Positions 43,015-51,977 are shown, counted from the stretch's first letter. The stretch is 64,000 nt of DNA from Streptomyces sp. (GCF_031181705.1 NZ_JAPSKN010000008.1:9381-73380), one strand, 5' to 3'. The notes: generated from the letters alone by a model not told the origin. Translations and numbers: made by a program.

Positions 43015-43926
43015 TCAGCCCTTGACCGCGCCCTGCATGATGCCGCCCACGATCTGCTTGCCGAAGATCGCGAAGACCAGCAGCAGCGGCAGCGTGCCCA
43101 GCAGCGCACCCGCCATGATCAGGGACTGGTCGGGCGTGTAGCCGCGGCCGAGACCGGCCACGGCGACCTGCACGGTCGGGTTGCCGGTCTGGGTGAGCAC
43201 CAGGAACGGCCACAGGAAGTCGTTCCAGGTCTGCACGAACATCAGCATGCCGAGCACCGCCATCGCGGGCCGGGCGGCGGGGAACACCACGTGCCACACC
43301 ACCCGCCAGCTGCTCGCGCCGTCCACCCGGGCGGCCTCGATGATCTCGTCCGGCAGCGCCTGCAGCAGGTACTGCCGCATGAAGAACACGCCGAACGCGC
43401 TCACCAGCGACGGGAAGATCACCGCCTGGAGCTGGTCGGTCCAGTCCAGCTTGGCGACCATCATGTACAGCGGGATCACGCTCAGCTGCGGCGGCACCAT
43501 CATCGTGCCGATGACGATCAGCATCAGCGCGTTGCGGCCCTTGAAGCGCAGCTTGGCGAAGGCGAACCCGGCGATCGTCGACAGCACGACGATGGTGAGC
43601 GCCGAGATGCCCGCCACGATCGTGGTGTTGAGGAACGCCTCGCCGAGATTGGCGTCCGTCCAGGCGATCTCCAGGTTCTTGAACAGGTTGGAGCCGAACC
43701 AGAACGGCGGCGGGGTCTGCGCCAGGCGCTGGTTGTCACGGGAGGCGGCGATCGCGGTCCACACCAGCGGGAACAGCGACACGAGGGTGAACAGGATCAG
43801 GATCGCGTACGCGATCGGACCGCCGTGCAGGGTTCCGCCGGCCCGCGCCGACTTCGGCAGGCGCGAACGCCTGGTCTGCCGGGCGGGTGTGGTCTCGGGG
43901 GGCGTCACAGTCGTCGTCACGGCCAC
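43015..43926 (-). CDS. cebG: Cello-oligosaccharide ABC transporter permease
   Basis: A 303-residue inner-membrane permease of the MalG type, GTG start with AAGGAG upstream. Six transmembrane helices; the EAA motif is EAARVDGASSWRVVWHVVFP. It starts six bases after the cebF stop. With CebF and the binding protein CebE it forms the cellobiose/cellotriose importer; the ATPase (MsiK in Streptomyces) is encoded elsewhere, consistent with no ATPase gene here. Confidence 0.93.
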   Translation of the reverse strand: MAVTTTVTPPETTPARQTRRSRLPKSARAGGTLHGGPIAYAILILFTLVSLFPLVWTAIAASRDNQRLAQTPPPFWFGSNLFKNLEIAWTDANLGEAFLNTTIVAGISALTIVVLSTIAGFAFAKLRFKGRNALMLIVIGTMMVPPQLSVIPLYMMVAKLDWTDQLQAVIFPSLVSAFGVFFMRQYLLQALPDEIIEAARVDGASSWRVVWHVVFPAARPAMAVLGMLMFVQTWNDFLWPFLVLTQTGNPTVQVAVAGLGRGYTPDQSLIMAGALLGTLPLLLVFAIFGKQIVGGIMQGAVKG

Positions 43927-43932
43927 AACTCC

Positions 43933-44946
43933 TTAACTACTGGCGCGCAGCCGGCGCGAGATGACGTAGTTGACGATGCCGATGACGATCAGGATCAGGA
44001 ACATCGTCCAGGCGATCGCCGAGGCACGGCCCAGGTGCTGGTTCACCCAGCCCTGCTCGTACAGGTACAGGCCGAGCGTCTGGAACTGGTGCTCCGCGCC
44101 GCCGGAGGCGCCCTTGTTGGCGTCGAACAGCAGCGGCTCGCCGAAGACCTGGCTGGCCCCGATCGTCGACACCACGGCCGTGAACAGGATCGTCGGGCGC
44201 AGCGACGGCAGGGTGACGTGCAGGAACTGCTGCCAGCGGCTGGCGCCGTCCAGCGCCGCCGACTCGTACAGGTCCTGCGGGATCGCCTGCATCGCGGCCA
44301 GGTAGATCAGCGCGTTGTAACCGGTCCACCGCCAGATGATGATCGTCGAGACGGCGATCTGCGAGGGCCACTTGTCGCCCTGCCAGTCGACCGGGTCGAT
44401 GCCGACGAAGTCCAGCGCCCAGTTGATCATGCCGTAGTCCCGCCCGAAGAGCAGCACGAACACCAGGGAGGCGGCGGCGATCGAGGTGGCGTACGGGGCG
44501 AGCATCGCGACCCGGTAGAAGGTCGAGGCGCGCAGCTTGTAGTTGAGGATGTGGGCGATGCCCATCGCCATCAGCAACTGCGGGACCGTGGAGATGATGC
44601 CGATGGTCAGGGTGTTCTTCGCCGCGTTCCAGAAGAACTCGTCGTCGAAGATCCGGGTGTAGTTGCGCAGCCCCACCCAGTTCATGTCGGTGGGGGCGGT
44701 CAGCTCCACCTGGTGCAGCGAGGCCCATCCCGTGTAGATCAGCGGGAACAGGCCGAAGGCCACGAAGAGCAGGAAGAACGGCGAGACGAAGGCGTACGGG
44801 CTCCAGCGCACGTCCCGCTGCCAGCGGCGGGAGAGTTTGGCCCGGTGGCGCTGCTCCTGCTCGGAGACGGGGGCGGCGGGCGGGCGGCCCGGGGCCGCGC
44901 CCCCCTCCTTGGCGGGGGGCGCGGCGGTGTCGTGACGGGTGGCCAT
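43933..44946 (-). CDS. cebF: Cello-oligosaccharide ABC transporter permease
   Basis: A 337-residue MalF-type permease. The ATG at 44946 gives MATRHDTAAPPAKEGG; a GTG at 44955 overlapping the cebE stop is an alternative. A polar N-terminus of about 55 residues precedes six transmembrane helices; the EAA loop is ESAALDGASRWQQFLHVTLP. It pairs with CebG. Confidence 0.93.
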   Translation of the reverse strand: MATRHDTAAPPAKEGGAAPGRPPAAPVSEQEQRHRAKLSRRWQRDVRWSPYAFVSPFFLLFVAFGLFPLIYTGWASLHQVELTAPTDMNWVGLRNYTRIFDDEFFWNAAKNTLTIGIISTVPQLLMAMGIAHILNYKLRASTFYRVAMLAPYATSIAAASLVFVLLFGRDYGMINWALDFVGIDPVDWQGDKWPSQIAVSTIIIWRWTGYNALIYLAAMQAIPQDLYESAALDGASRWQQFLHVTLPSLRPTILFTAVVSTIGASQVFGEPLLFDANKGASGGAEHQFQTLGLYLYEQGWVNQHLGRASAIAWTMFLILIVIGIVNYVISRRLRASS

Positions 44947-44951
44947 GCGGG

Positions 44952-46274
44952 TCACTGGTCCAGGTTGTTGTCGATGGTCTTCGTCGCCGTCTCCCAGGCC
45001 TCCTCGGCGGACTTGCCCTTCGTGACGAGGATGACGCCGTTGTCCGTCAGACCCTGCTGGATGATCTGGTCCTTCGGGCCGATCACCTGGACCGGGATCT
45101 GCTTCGCGGCCTCGGCGAAGATCTCACCGATCGGCGCGTCGCCGGTCATGTCGTTCTTGGCGCCCGTGACCTCGGGGCTGTCGAAGGCGGCCTGCGCGCT
45201 CGGGAAGCTGCCCTGCACCTTGAACAGCTTCGCCTGCTGCTCCGGCGCGGTCAGCCAGGCGACCAGCTTCTTGGCCTCCTCGACGTTCTTGCCGTTCTTC
45301 GGCACGGACAGGAAGGAGCCGCCCCAGTTGCCGGACTTGGGCGCCACGGCCACGTCCCACTTGCCCTTGGCGTCGGGCTGCGACTTGCCCTTGATGTAGC
45401 CGAGCATCCACGGCGGGCAGGCCATCGCGGCGAACTTGTTGTTCGCGATCGTCTGGTCCCAGGCCGGCTGGAACTGGGTCTGCGCGCCGACCAGGCCCTT
45501 CTCGGCGGCCTCGGCGGTCAGGTCGAAGGCGTTCTTCACGGCCGGGTTGGTCTTGTAGATGACCTTGCCGGAGGAGTCGTAGAACTTCTCCTTCTCACTG
45601 CTGAGGATCGCGTTGATCAGACCGCCGGGGGAGTCCATGAAGGTCGTGCCCTCGGGGCCGTTCTTCTTGTACCGCTCGCCGACGTCGACGAACTTGCTCC
45701 AGTCGCCCGCCCACAGCTTGCCGACCTCCGCGCGGTCGCTGGGCAGACCGGCCTTCTCGAACAGGTCCTTGCGGTAGCAGATCGCCATCGGGCCGATGTC
45801 GGTGCCGAGGCCGATCGTCTGGCCGTCCTTGGTGGTGGCCTGCTGCCACTTCCAGTCCAGCCAGTCGGCCTTGTTCACGCCCGAGACCTTGGACAGGTCC
45901 TCCAGCTTGGCGGACTGGGTGTTGACGATCTCGGCGATGTTGCCGACCTCGACGGCCTGGACGTCCTGCAGGCCGCTGTTGGTGGTCAGGTGGTTCAGCA
46001 GCGCCGGGTAGTAGTTCTCGTTGCGCTCGACGACGTTCTCGGCGATCTTGATCTTCGGGTTGAGCTTCTCGTACTCGGCGTAGAGACCGGCTTCCTTGAA
46101 GCCCATGGTGCCGAAGAGTCCCAGCGTGATCGTGGTCTTGCCCTTGCCGCCGGACGACGAGCCGGAGCTGTCGTCTCCACCGTCGTCGGCACAGCCGGCC
46201 AGCAGTCCGGTGCCCAACGACGCGACGGCCGCGAGGGCCAGCGCCTTGCGGGCGGTTCGGATGCGTGCTCGCAT
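44952..46274 (-). CDS. cebE: Cello-oligosaccharide-binding lipoprotein
   Basis: A 440-residue family 1 solute-binding lipoprotein. The ATG at 46274 has AGGAGGACG upstream and begins MRARIRTARKALALAAV with lipobox LLAGC. The mature part has the type 1 SBP layout (ITLGLFGTMGFKEAGLYAEYEK, VQAVEVGNIAEIV). First gene of the operon; the promoter region holds a perfect CebR operator 117 bases upstream of the ATG. Confidence 0.94.
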   Translation of the reverse strand: MRARIRTARKALALAAVASLGTGLLAGCADDGGDDSSGSSSGGKGKTTITLGLFGTMGFKEAGLYAEYEKLNPKIKIAENVVERNENYYPALLNHLTTNSGLQDVQAVEVGNIAEIVNTQSAKLEDLSKVSGVNKADWLDWKWQQATTKDGQTIGLGTDIGPMAICYRKDLFEKAGLPSDRAEVGKLWAGDWSKFVDVGERYKKNGPEGTTFMDSPGGLINAILSSEKEKFYDSSGKVIYKTNPAVKNAFDLTAEAAEKGLVGAQTQFQPAWDQTIANNKFAAMACPPWMLGYIKGKSQPDAKGKWDVAVAPKSGNWGGSFLSVPKNGKNVEEAKKLVAWLTAPEQQAKLFKVQGSFPSAQAAFDSPEVTGAKNDMTGDAPIGEIFAEAAKQIPVQVIGPKDQIIQQGLTDNGVILVTKGKSAEEAWETATKTIDNNLDQ

Positions 46275-46685
46275 GTCGTCCTCCTGTTGCCCTGACGTGC
46301 CGACCCCCCGGCCAACTGCATTGTTGGACCCGTTTTGACTCGCTGCGGCTCGGGCGGGGAACGTGCGGGTTGTGTATGTGTCAGGTACTGTGGGAGCGCT
46401 CCCACCAGTGATGTGTTGAAGGTTCGCGGGTCGGAGCGGGGGTGTCAAGGGACCGGACAGGGAGAGATGCGTTCAGTTATCGGGACGTTAACTGGACCGG
46501 GGCGGGGGTCCTTTGGGTGCCTGGTCGGCAGTATCGAGCCAGTCGGGGTGTCGGGGGCACCGGTGTGCGGGCCGGAAGCGGAAGGCCCGGGGCGGCAAGC
46601 CGCCGGTACGGGTCACCGGAGCCTACGAGCCTGTTAAATTCCAGGCCAGCCGCAGAGTGCGGGTCTGTACGGGAAGGCGGAGCCC
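46275..46685. other. cebE-cebR divergent promoter region
   Basis: 411 bases without a gene. Besides the operator at 46391-46404 it contains the cebR leader. No second CebR palindrome is seen close to cebR, so autoregulation would have to act through the same site, about 280 bases from the cebR ATG. Confidence 0.5.
46391..46404. promoter_or_regulatory. CebR operator in the cebE promoter
   Basis: TGGGAGCGCTCCCA, the exact 14-bp palindrome described for the cellobiose repressor CebR, in the cebE-cebR intergenic region. Confidence 0.93.
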
Positions 46686-47741
46686 ATGGCAAGCCACGGA
46701 GCGCGGGGCCGAAGCGGTGGCCGGCCCACCCTCGAAGAGGTGGCGGCGCGCGCCGGTGTCGGCCGCGGCACGGTCTCCCGGGTGATCAACGGCTCGCCCC
46801 GGGTCAGCGACGCCACGCGCGCGGCCGTCGAGGCGGCGGTCGCGGAGCTCGGCTACGTGCCCAACACCGCGGCGCGCGCCCTGGCCGCCAACCGCACGGA
46901 CGCGATCGCGCTGGTCGTGCCCGAGCCGGAGACCCGGTTCTTCGCCGAGCCGTACTTCTCCGACATGCTCAAGGGCGTCGGCTCGGAACTGTCCGAGACG
47001 GAGATGCAGCTGCTGCTGATCTTCGCGGGCAGCGACCGGGAGCGGCAGCGTCTCGCGCAGTACCTGGCGGCCCACCGGGTGGACGGCGTCCTGCTGGTCT
47101 CGGTGCACGCGGACGATCCGCTGCCCGACCTGCTGGCGCAGCTGGAGATCCCCGCGGTGATCAGCGGCCCGCGTTCGGCGGCGGAGAGCCTGCCGTCGGT
47201 CGACTCGGACAACTACGGGGGCGCCCGCCAGGCCGTGGAGCACCTGCTGTCCCGCGGCCGGAGGCGGATAGCCCACATCACCGGCCGCCGGGACGTCTAC
47301 GGTGCCCAGCGCCGTGTCGACGGCTACCGCGCGGCGCTGAGCGACGCGGGACACGAGGTGGACGAGTCGCTGATCGAGGGCGGCGACTTCACGGAGGAGG
47401 GCGGCCGCCGCGCGATGGCGGCGCTGCTGGAGCGCCGGCCGGACGTGGACGCGGTGTTCGCGGCCTCGGACGTCACCGCGGCCGGTGCGCGCCAGGCGCT
47501 GCGCGAGGCGGGGCGCCGCATCCCGGACGACGTGGCGCTCGTCGGCTACGACGACTCGGCCATAGCGCGCCACCTGGACCCGCCGCTGACCAGCGTCCGC
47601 CAGCCCATCGAGGAGATGGGGCGCCGGATGATCGACCTGCTGCTCACGGAGATCGCCGACCGCCGCCCGCTCGCGTCCCGGGGGCTGGAGCGCAGGCAGC
47701 TGGTCCTGGCCACGGAGCTGGTGCCGCGGGCGTCGTCGTGA
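46686..47741 (+). CDS. cebR: LacI-family cellobiose-responsive repressor
   Basis: A 351-residue LacI/GalR regulator. The HTH is TLEEVAARAGVGRGTVSRVING with hinge helix NTAARALAANRTDAIAL. The effector domain contains DAVFAASDVTAAGARQALREAGRRIPDDVALVGYDD. It is divergent from cebEFG-bglC, and two sites matching the CebR consensus flank those genes, supporting the assignment. It represses uptake and hydrolysis of cello-oligosaccharides until cellobiose binds. Confidence 0.93.
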   Translation: MASHGARGRSGGRPTLEEVAARAGVGRGTVSRVINGSPRVSDATRAAVEAAVAELGYVPNTAARALAANRTDAIALVVPEPETRFFAEPYFSDMLKGVGSELSETEMQLLLIFAGSDRERQRLAQYLAAHRVDGVLLVSVHADDPLPDLLAQLEIPAVISGPRSAAESLPSVDSDNYGGARQAVEHLLSRGRRRIAHITGRRDVYGAQRRVDGYRAALSDAGHEVDESLIEGGDFTEEGGRRAMAALLERRPDVDAVFAASDVTAAGARQALREAGRRIPDDVALVGYDDSAIARHLDPPLTSVRQPIEEMGRRMIDLLLTEIADRRPLASRGLERRQLVLATELVPRASS

Positions 47742-47810
47742 GGCCGGCGCGCCGCCGGTGGGGCCAACGGCGCCTGTACCGGGCGGGGTTGCCGCAGGGA
47801 GGACACGACG

Positions 47811-47843
47811 AAGGGGCCGACCCGGTCTCCCGGGTCGGCCCCT
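47811..47843. terminator. Terminator between cebR and tRNA-His
   Basis: A 14-bp perfect stem (AAGGGGCCGACCCG with its complement, GTCTC loop) ending CCCCTT, able to serve cebR and the convergent tRNA-His. Confidence 0.85.
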
Positions 47844-47854
47844 TCGTCATCGAG

Positions 47855-47928
47855 GGTGAGTGACGGGACTCGAACCCGCGGCATCCTGGACCACAACCAG
47901 GTGCTCTACCAGCTGAGCTACACCCACC
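47855..47928 (-). tRNA. tRNA-His (anticodon GTG)
   Basis: A 74-base cloverleaf with the diagnostic extra G-1 paired to C73 (GGTGGGTG/CACTCACC, one G-T pair), D-arm AGCTCAGCTGGTAGAGC, anticodon stem-loop CCTGGTTGTGGTCCAGG and T-arm CGGGTTCGAGTCCCG. CCA is not encoded. Confidence 0.97.
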
Positions 47929-48042
47929 ATGACCGGCTTGGAGATCAGTGTGTTCCCCGACCGGCCGAGAAAAAGTGTACAGGGTCCGAAGGGGTGCTCG
48001 CGCCCGGCTTTCCGGGCGGCCCCCGACGGGCCCCTCGCGTAC

Positions 48043-48645
48043 CTACTGAGCGGGCAGGACGTGCTTCGCCGCGATCGTCTTCGCGGTGTCGGAGTCGGGC
48101 CCGGGCTGCGGGACGAAGACGGCCTCGCGGTAGTAGCGCAACTCGGCGATGGACTCGCGGATGTCGGCGAGCGCGCGGTGGTTGCCGTTCTTCTGCGGAC
48201 TGTTGAAATACGCCCGCGGGTACCAGCGGCGGGCCAGCTCCTTGATCGACGACACGTCGACGATCCGGTAGTGGAGGTAGTCCTCCAGCGTGGGCATGTC
48301 GCGCAGCAAGAAGCCGCGGTCGGTGCCGACGGAGTTGCCGCACAGCGGGGCCTTGCCCGGCTCCTTGACGAACTCCCTCACGTACGCCAGGACCTGCTCC
48401 TCGGCGTCCTCGAGCGTCGTGCCGTTGGGCAGCTCGTCGAGCAGTCCGGACGCGGTGTGCATCTGACGCACCACCTCCGGCATCGTCTCCAGCGCCCGCT
48501 CCGGCGGCCGGATGACGATGTCCACGCCGTCGCCGAGCACGTTCAGCTCGGAGTCCGTGACGAGGGCGGCCACCTCGATGAGCGCGTCGTCCGACAGCGA
48601 GAGGCCGGTCATCTCGCAGTCGATCCACACCATGCGATCGTTCAT
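48043..48645 (-). CDS. orn: Oligoribonuclease
   Basis: A 200-residue DEDDh 3'-5' exoribonuclease. ExoI DCEMTGL, ExoII GNSVGTDRGFL and ExoIII NHRALADIRESIAEL are present, supplying the four acidic residues and His. It degrades 2-5-nt RNAs and pGpG from c-di-GMP breakdown, which ties it to the CdgA-type signalling elsewhere in the window. Located 376 bases downstream of adpA in the same direction, the known Streptomyces adpA-orn arrangement; the strong adpA terminator suggests its own promoter. Confidence 0.96.
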   Translation of the reverse strand: MNDRMVWIDCEMTGLSLSDDALIEVAALVTDSELNVLGDGVDIVIRPPERALETMPEVVRQMHTASGLLDELPNGTTLEDAEEQVLAYVREFVKEPGKAPLCGNSVGTDRGFLLRDMPTLEDYLHYRIVDVSSIKELARRWYPRAYFNSPQKNGNHRALADIRESIAELRYYREAVFVPQPGPDSDTAKTIAAKHVLPAQ

Positions 48646-49021
48646 GTCCCTAACCTTACGGCGCCCTGGCGCGGGCTGAACCGGCCGTGCGGGAATGACG
48701 GGCGGGGGTGGTGGGGGCGGTGTGGCGGGCCGCGCCGGGTGCGGGTGCGGGCCGGGCCGGGAATGGCCGCCCGGGATCGTGGGCGGGGCCGGGCCGGGAA
48801 GGTCGGCCGGGAAGGTCGGCCGGGAACGGCGCGGGGCCGCGTGGCGCGGTGGTGCCGGCGGGAGGGGCCGGGCGGGGGCGGGCCGTGAGATCCGGTAGGT
48901 CCGGTGGGCGTGTGTCGGCAGAGGTGCGTCGCCGCGATCCGCCCGCGACTGCGCGGAGCCGGGCAGGGAGAAGCCGCGGGGCCCGCGAGGAGGTGTGCTC
49001 CTCGCGGGCCCCATCGGCCGT
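48646..49021. other. adpA-orn spacer with tandem repeats
   Basis: 376 bases without a gene. A 13-bp unit, GGGAAGGTCGGCC, is repeated twice in tandem at 48796-48821 with a third partial copy, in a run of GGCCGGG motifs. The adpA terminator occupies 48978-49012. The orn promoter must also lie here. Confidence 0.6.
48978..49012 (-). terminator. adpA terminator
   Basis: A 15-bp perfect stem (GGGGCCCGCGAGGAG with its complement, GTGTG loop) nine bases past the adpA stop. Confidence 0.85.
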
Positions 49022-50266
49022 TCACGTCGCGCTGCGCTGGCCCGGGAGGCTGGCCGACAGGGCCGGGGACGCTCCGACCGCGCTCGCGGCCGCCGTGCGG
49101 CGGGACTGGAGCGGGACCGGGTGCTCCGGATGCAGCGGCGCCGGTGGCTGACCGGACTGGCCGGGGTGCCCGCCGTGCCCCGGGTGGCCCTGCATGCCGG
49201 GCCCGGAGCCGCCCGGGGCGGCCTCGGTGTCCTGGGGCCGCTCGCCCTGCGGGCGCCGGGCGCGGTACGCCGCCCGGTACGCGGCCGGGGACGAGCCCAG
49301 CTGACGGCGGAAGTGGCCGCGCAGAGCCACCGGTGAGCGGAAGCCGCAGCGGCCCGCCACCTCGTCCACCGAGTAGTCCGACGTCTCCAGCAGGCGCTGC
49401 GCCTGGAGCACCCGCTGCGTGATCAGCCACTGCAGCGGCGCGCTCCCGGTCAGCGAGCGGAAGCGGCGGTCGAACGTACGCCGGCTCATGTACGCGCGTG
49501 CCGCCAGGGTCTCCACGTCGAACTGCTCGTGGAGGTGCTCCAGCGCCCAGGCGACGACCTCGGCGAGCGGGTCGGCGCCGATCTCCTCGGGTAAAGACCT
49601 GTCGAGGTAGCGCTCCTGCCCGCCGGACCGGCGCGGTGGGACCACCAGGCGGCGGGCCAGGGCCCCGGCCGCCTCGTTGCCGTGGTCCGTCCGCACGATG
49701 TGGAGACAGAGATCGATTCCGGCCGCCGTGCCCGCCGACGTGAGCACGTCGCCGTCGTCCACGAAGAGTTCCCGTGGATCGACGTGCACGGACGGGTAGC
49801 GCTTGGCCAGCGTCGGCGCGTACATCCAGTGTGTCGTCGCCGGGCGGCCGTCCAGCAGGCCCGCCGCCGCGAGGACGAAGGCGCCGGTGCACAGCCCGAC
49901 GATGCGGGCACCCTCCTCGTGGGCGCGGCGCAGCGCGTCGAGCGCCTCGTCCGGTGGCGGAGAAGTGATCGAGCGCCAGGCCGGCACGACGACCGTGCCC
50001 GCGCGCGAGATCGCTTCCAGGCCATGCGGTGCGGTGAGTTCCAGGCCCCCTGTGGTCCGCAGTGGGCCGTCCTCGCCGCCGCACACCAGCAGTCGGTAGC
50101 GCGGCACGCCGGCGTCCTGGCGGTCAATCCCGAACACCGACAACGGTATGGAACTCTCGAAGATGGGGCCGCCGCTGAACAGCAGCACCGCGACGATCTC
50201 CTTGCGGCGTCGCCCGGAGAGTTTCCGGGCCGCGGTTTCCGGCGCGGCAGTGGAGTCGTGGCTCAT
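49022..50266 (-). CDS. adpA: AdpA/BldH, master developmental AraC-family regulator
   Basis: A 414-residue regulator. An N-terminal DJ-1/PfpI-like dimerisation domain (about 20-200, GARIVGLCTGAFVLAAAGLL with the nucleophile-elbow Cys) is joined to a C-terminal AraC DNA-binding domain with two HTHs (VETLAARAYMSRRTFDRRF and VDEVAGRCGFRSPVALRGHF). Leu225 in the inter-domain linker is encoded by TTA (49592-49594), making translation depend on the bldA tRNA. The C-terminus is Gly/Pro/Gln-rich. AdpA controls morphological differentiation and secondary metabolism genes. Confidence 0.97.
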   Translation of the reverse strand: MSHDSTAAPETAARKLSGRRRKEIVAVLLFSGGPIFESSIPLSVFGIDRQDAGVPRYRLLVCGGEDGPLRTTGGLELTAPHGLEAISRAGTVVVPAWRSITSPPPDEALDALRRAHEEGARIVGLCTGAFVLAAAGLLDGRPATTHWMYAPTLAKRYPSVHVDPRELFVDDGDVLTSAGTAAGIDLCLHIVRTDHGNEAAGALARRLVVPPRRSGGQERYLDRSLPEEIGADPLAEVVAWALEHLHEQFDVETLAARAYMSRRTFDRRFRSLTGSAPLQWLITQRVLQAQRLLETSDYSVDEVAGRCGFRSPVALRGHFRRQLGSSPAAYRAAYRARRPQGERPQDTEAAPGGSGPGMQGHPGHGGHPGQSGQPPAPLHPEHPVPLQSRRTAAASAVGASPALSASLPGQRSAT

Positions 50267-50643
50267 ACTGCTAAGCCCCCCTCGGTGGTCGCGGCTCCTC
50301 GGTTGTGTCGCTCCTGCACGTTTCCCCTCGGTCCTGCACGAGTCCCCCGCCGTAGACAGTCAAGATCGAATCTACTGTGTCCCGTCGTGCCGAAGTGGCC
50401 GGTTCGGCACTCGGCACATTGTCGACTTGGCAACTTGGCGTGAAGCATTCGATCACGAAGCGTTGCACTCGTGGGGCGTGCAGGGAAGTGCGCCTTGTCG
50501 CGGTGGCCAATCCACGTAGGGTGCGCAGGGCCCTTGAGGCCCTTTCCGTGCAGGTCGAACGGGGGATGGGGGGTGTTTCGGCAGGGGGATGCGGGGGTGC
50601 CGGAAGTTGGCTGAAAACCGACGCGCGCGTGCACGGAAACCGG
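50267..50643. other. adpA upstream region
   Basis: 377 bases upstream of adpA with lower GC than the surroundings (for example 50352-50470), as expected for the complex adpA promoter. Several TGGC-type half-sites (such as ACTTGGCAACTTGGC at about 50425) resemble the AdpA consensus TGGCSNGWWY and could mediate autoregulation. No gene seen. Confidence 0.45.
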
Positions 50644-50976
50644 TCAACCGACCGGTGTATCTCCTCCAGTGTGCCGTCCGCCCCGGTGCGACCCCGTGCC
50701 GGTGCGGTGGTGCCGGCCCCGGTGGGGCGCCCGGTCCTCGGCGGCCAGACGGGCGGCGCCGCGCTCGGACTGGCGCAGCAGGACGCGGCAGGCGCCCGTG
50801 ACGGCGGCGAGCCCGAGGGCCGTGCCGACGGCGCCCGCGAGCGAGGTGCCGTAGGCGAGGAGCACGACCGGGACGAGCAGGCAGCTGAAGGCCGCCCAGC
50901 GGACCACCTCCGTGGCGCTGTCCCGCGGCGGCGGGGTCGCGCGGCCCGCCTCGGAGGCGGGACGGGGTCCGGACAT
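50644..50976 (-). CDS. Small membrane protein of unknown function
   Basis: A 110-residue protein with AGGGAG before the ATG. Two hydrophobic helices (AAFSCLLVPVVLLAYGTSLAGAV and TALGLAAVTGACRVLL) are followed by a His/Arg/Gly-rich tail. No family recognised. Confidence 0.6.
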   Translation of the reverse strand: MSGPRPASEAGRATPPPRDSATEVVRWAAFSCLLVPVVLLAYGTSLAGAVGTALGLAAVTGACRVLLRQSERGAARLAAEDRAPHRGRHHRTGTGSHRGGRHTGGDTPVG

Positions 50977-51329
50977 GGTGGGCTCCCTGTGGCGTGGCTC
51001 ATGGGGTTCAACGCGCGGCCGGGGCGTCGGTCACTGTGCGGCCGGATCACCCCCGCGGGTACCGGATCACCCCCGCGGGTAAGTGAATCCCGTGCAAACC
51101 GCCTGTACAGCGCAGCAACCATTGCGTTACGGGCGTCGGCTCGTGCATGCTCCCTGGAACCCGCACGCACGGCGGGCGGGATCTGGGCTAAGGAGGCGTG
51201 CCGCCGTACCCTTGGGGGTATGGGCTTGGGAAGACCATTCCCGGACACAGCTCCGCCGCTCACCGCTGCACTCGTCAGCGAGCTCCGCTCGCGGGCCACC
51301 CATAAAAGGATCACAACGCCGAGACAGCC
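50977..51329. other. Intergenic region upstream of the usp gene
   Basis: 353 bases between divergent genes. A perfect 20-bp tandem duplication lies at 51042-51081. The stretch 51082-51330 is AT-richer around 51300-51315 (CATAAAAGGATCAC), just before the usp start. No gene seen. Confidence 0.5.
51042..51081. repeat. Perfect 20-bp tandem duplication
   Basis: CCGGATCACCCCCGCGGGTA occurs twice head-to-tail. Each copy contains a CCCGCGGG palindrome, so the array could be a paired binding site in the divergent promoter region. Confidence 0.8.
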
Positions 51330-51857
51330 ATGGCCGGTCACGAATTCTTCGAACCCGCGGACCGCAAGCGGCCCGTCGCCGATCCCACGGCGGCCGAGCC
51401 CCTGGCGGCGGAAGAGCCACGCCATTCCTGCGATCCCGCCTTCAAGCACGGGGTCGTGGTCGGCTTCGACGGCTCCACTTCCAGCGAGCGCGCCCTGGCC
51501 TACGCGATCGGCATGGCTCATCGCTCCGGGTCGGGCCTGATCATCGTCCACGTCGCCAACCGGCTGCCCACCACGGTGTGGGCCGGCTGCGAGCCGCCGG
51601 TGTTCGTGGACGTCCCGGACCACCGCACGGAGGTGCTCGGTCTGGAACTCGCCTGTGCGGACTACCTCGCCGAGGTGCCCTGGATCCTCGTCGAGCGCGG
51701 CGGCGACATCTGCCACGAACTCGAAGAGGTCGGGCGGGAGTACGAGGCCGACGCGATCGTCGTCGGGTCCACGCACGGCATCGTGGGCCGCATCTTCGGC
51801 TCCGTCGCCGGACGGCTCGCCAAGCGGGCGCAGCGGCCCGTGGTCGTCATCCCCTGA
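51330..51857 (+). CDS. Universal stress protein (UspA family)
   Basis: A 175-residue single Usp domain. VVGFDGSTSSERALAYAIGMA forms the first strand-helix, and IVVGSTHGIVGRIFGSVAGRLAKRAQRPVVVIP gives the ATP-binding G-2x-G-9x-G(S/T)-like motif (GSTHGIVGRIFGSVAGRLA). The N-terminal 38 residues form a polar extension rich in Ala/Glu/Pro. Likely an ATP-binding stress protein. Adjacent to the acetate-transporter-like gene on the same strand (120-base gap). Confidence 0.9.
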   Translation: MAGHEFFEPADRKRPVADPTAAEPLAAEEPRHSCDPAFKHGVVVGFDGSTSSERALAYAIGMAHRSGSGLIIVHVANRLPTTVWAGCEPPVFVDVPDHRTEVLGLELACADYLAEVPWILVERGGDICHELEEVGREYEADAIVVGSTHGIVGRIFGSVAGRLAKRAQRPVVVIP

Positions 51858-51977
51858 TCTCGCCGCAGTCGGCCAACTCCCTTGTGCGACGCGTGAATCT
51901 CCTCACGCGTAGAGGTGTTTGTGCTCTTGTGAAGGGCATATATGGGACACCGCACCACTGCACGAAGGGAGCCCGCC

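Noticed and set aside
41512-45399. Long plus-strand open frame across bglC-cebG-cebF
   Set aside because: Antisense shadow of three clear genes; no recognisable motif or ribosome site.
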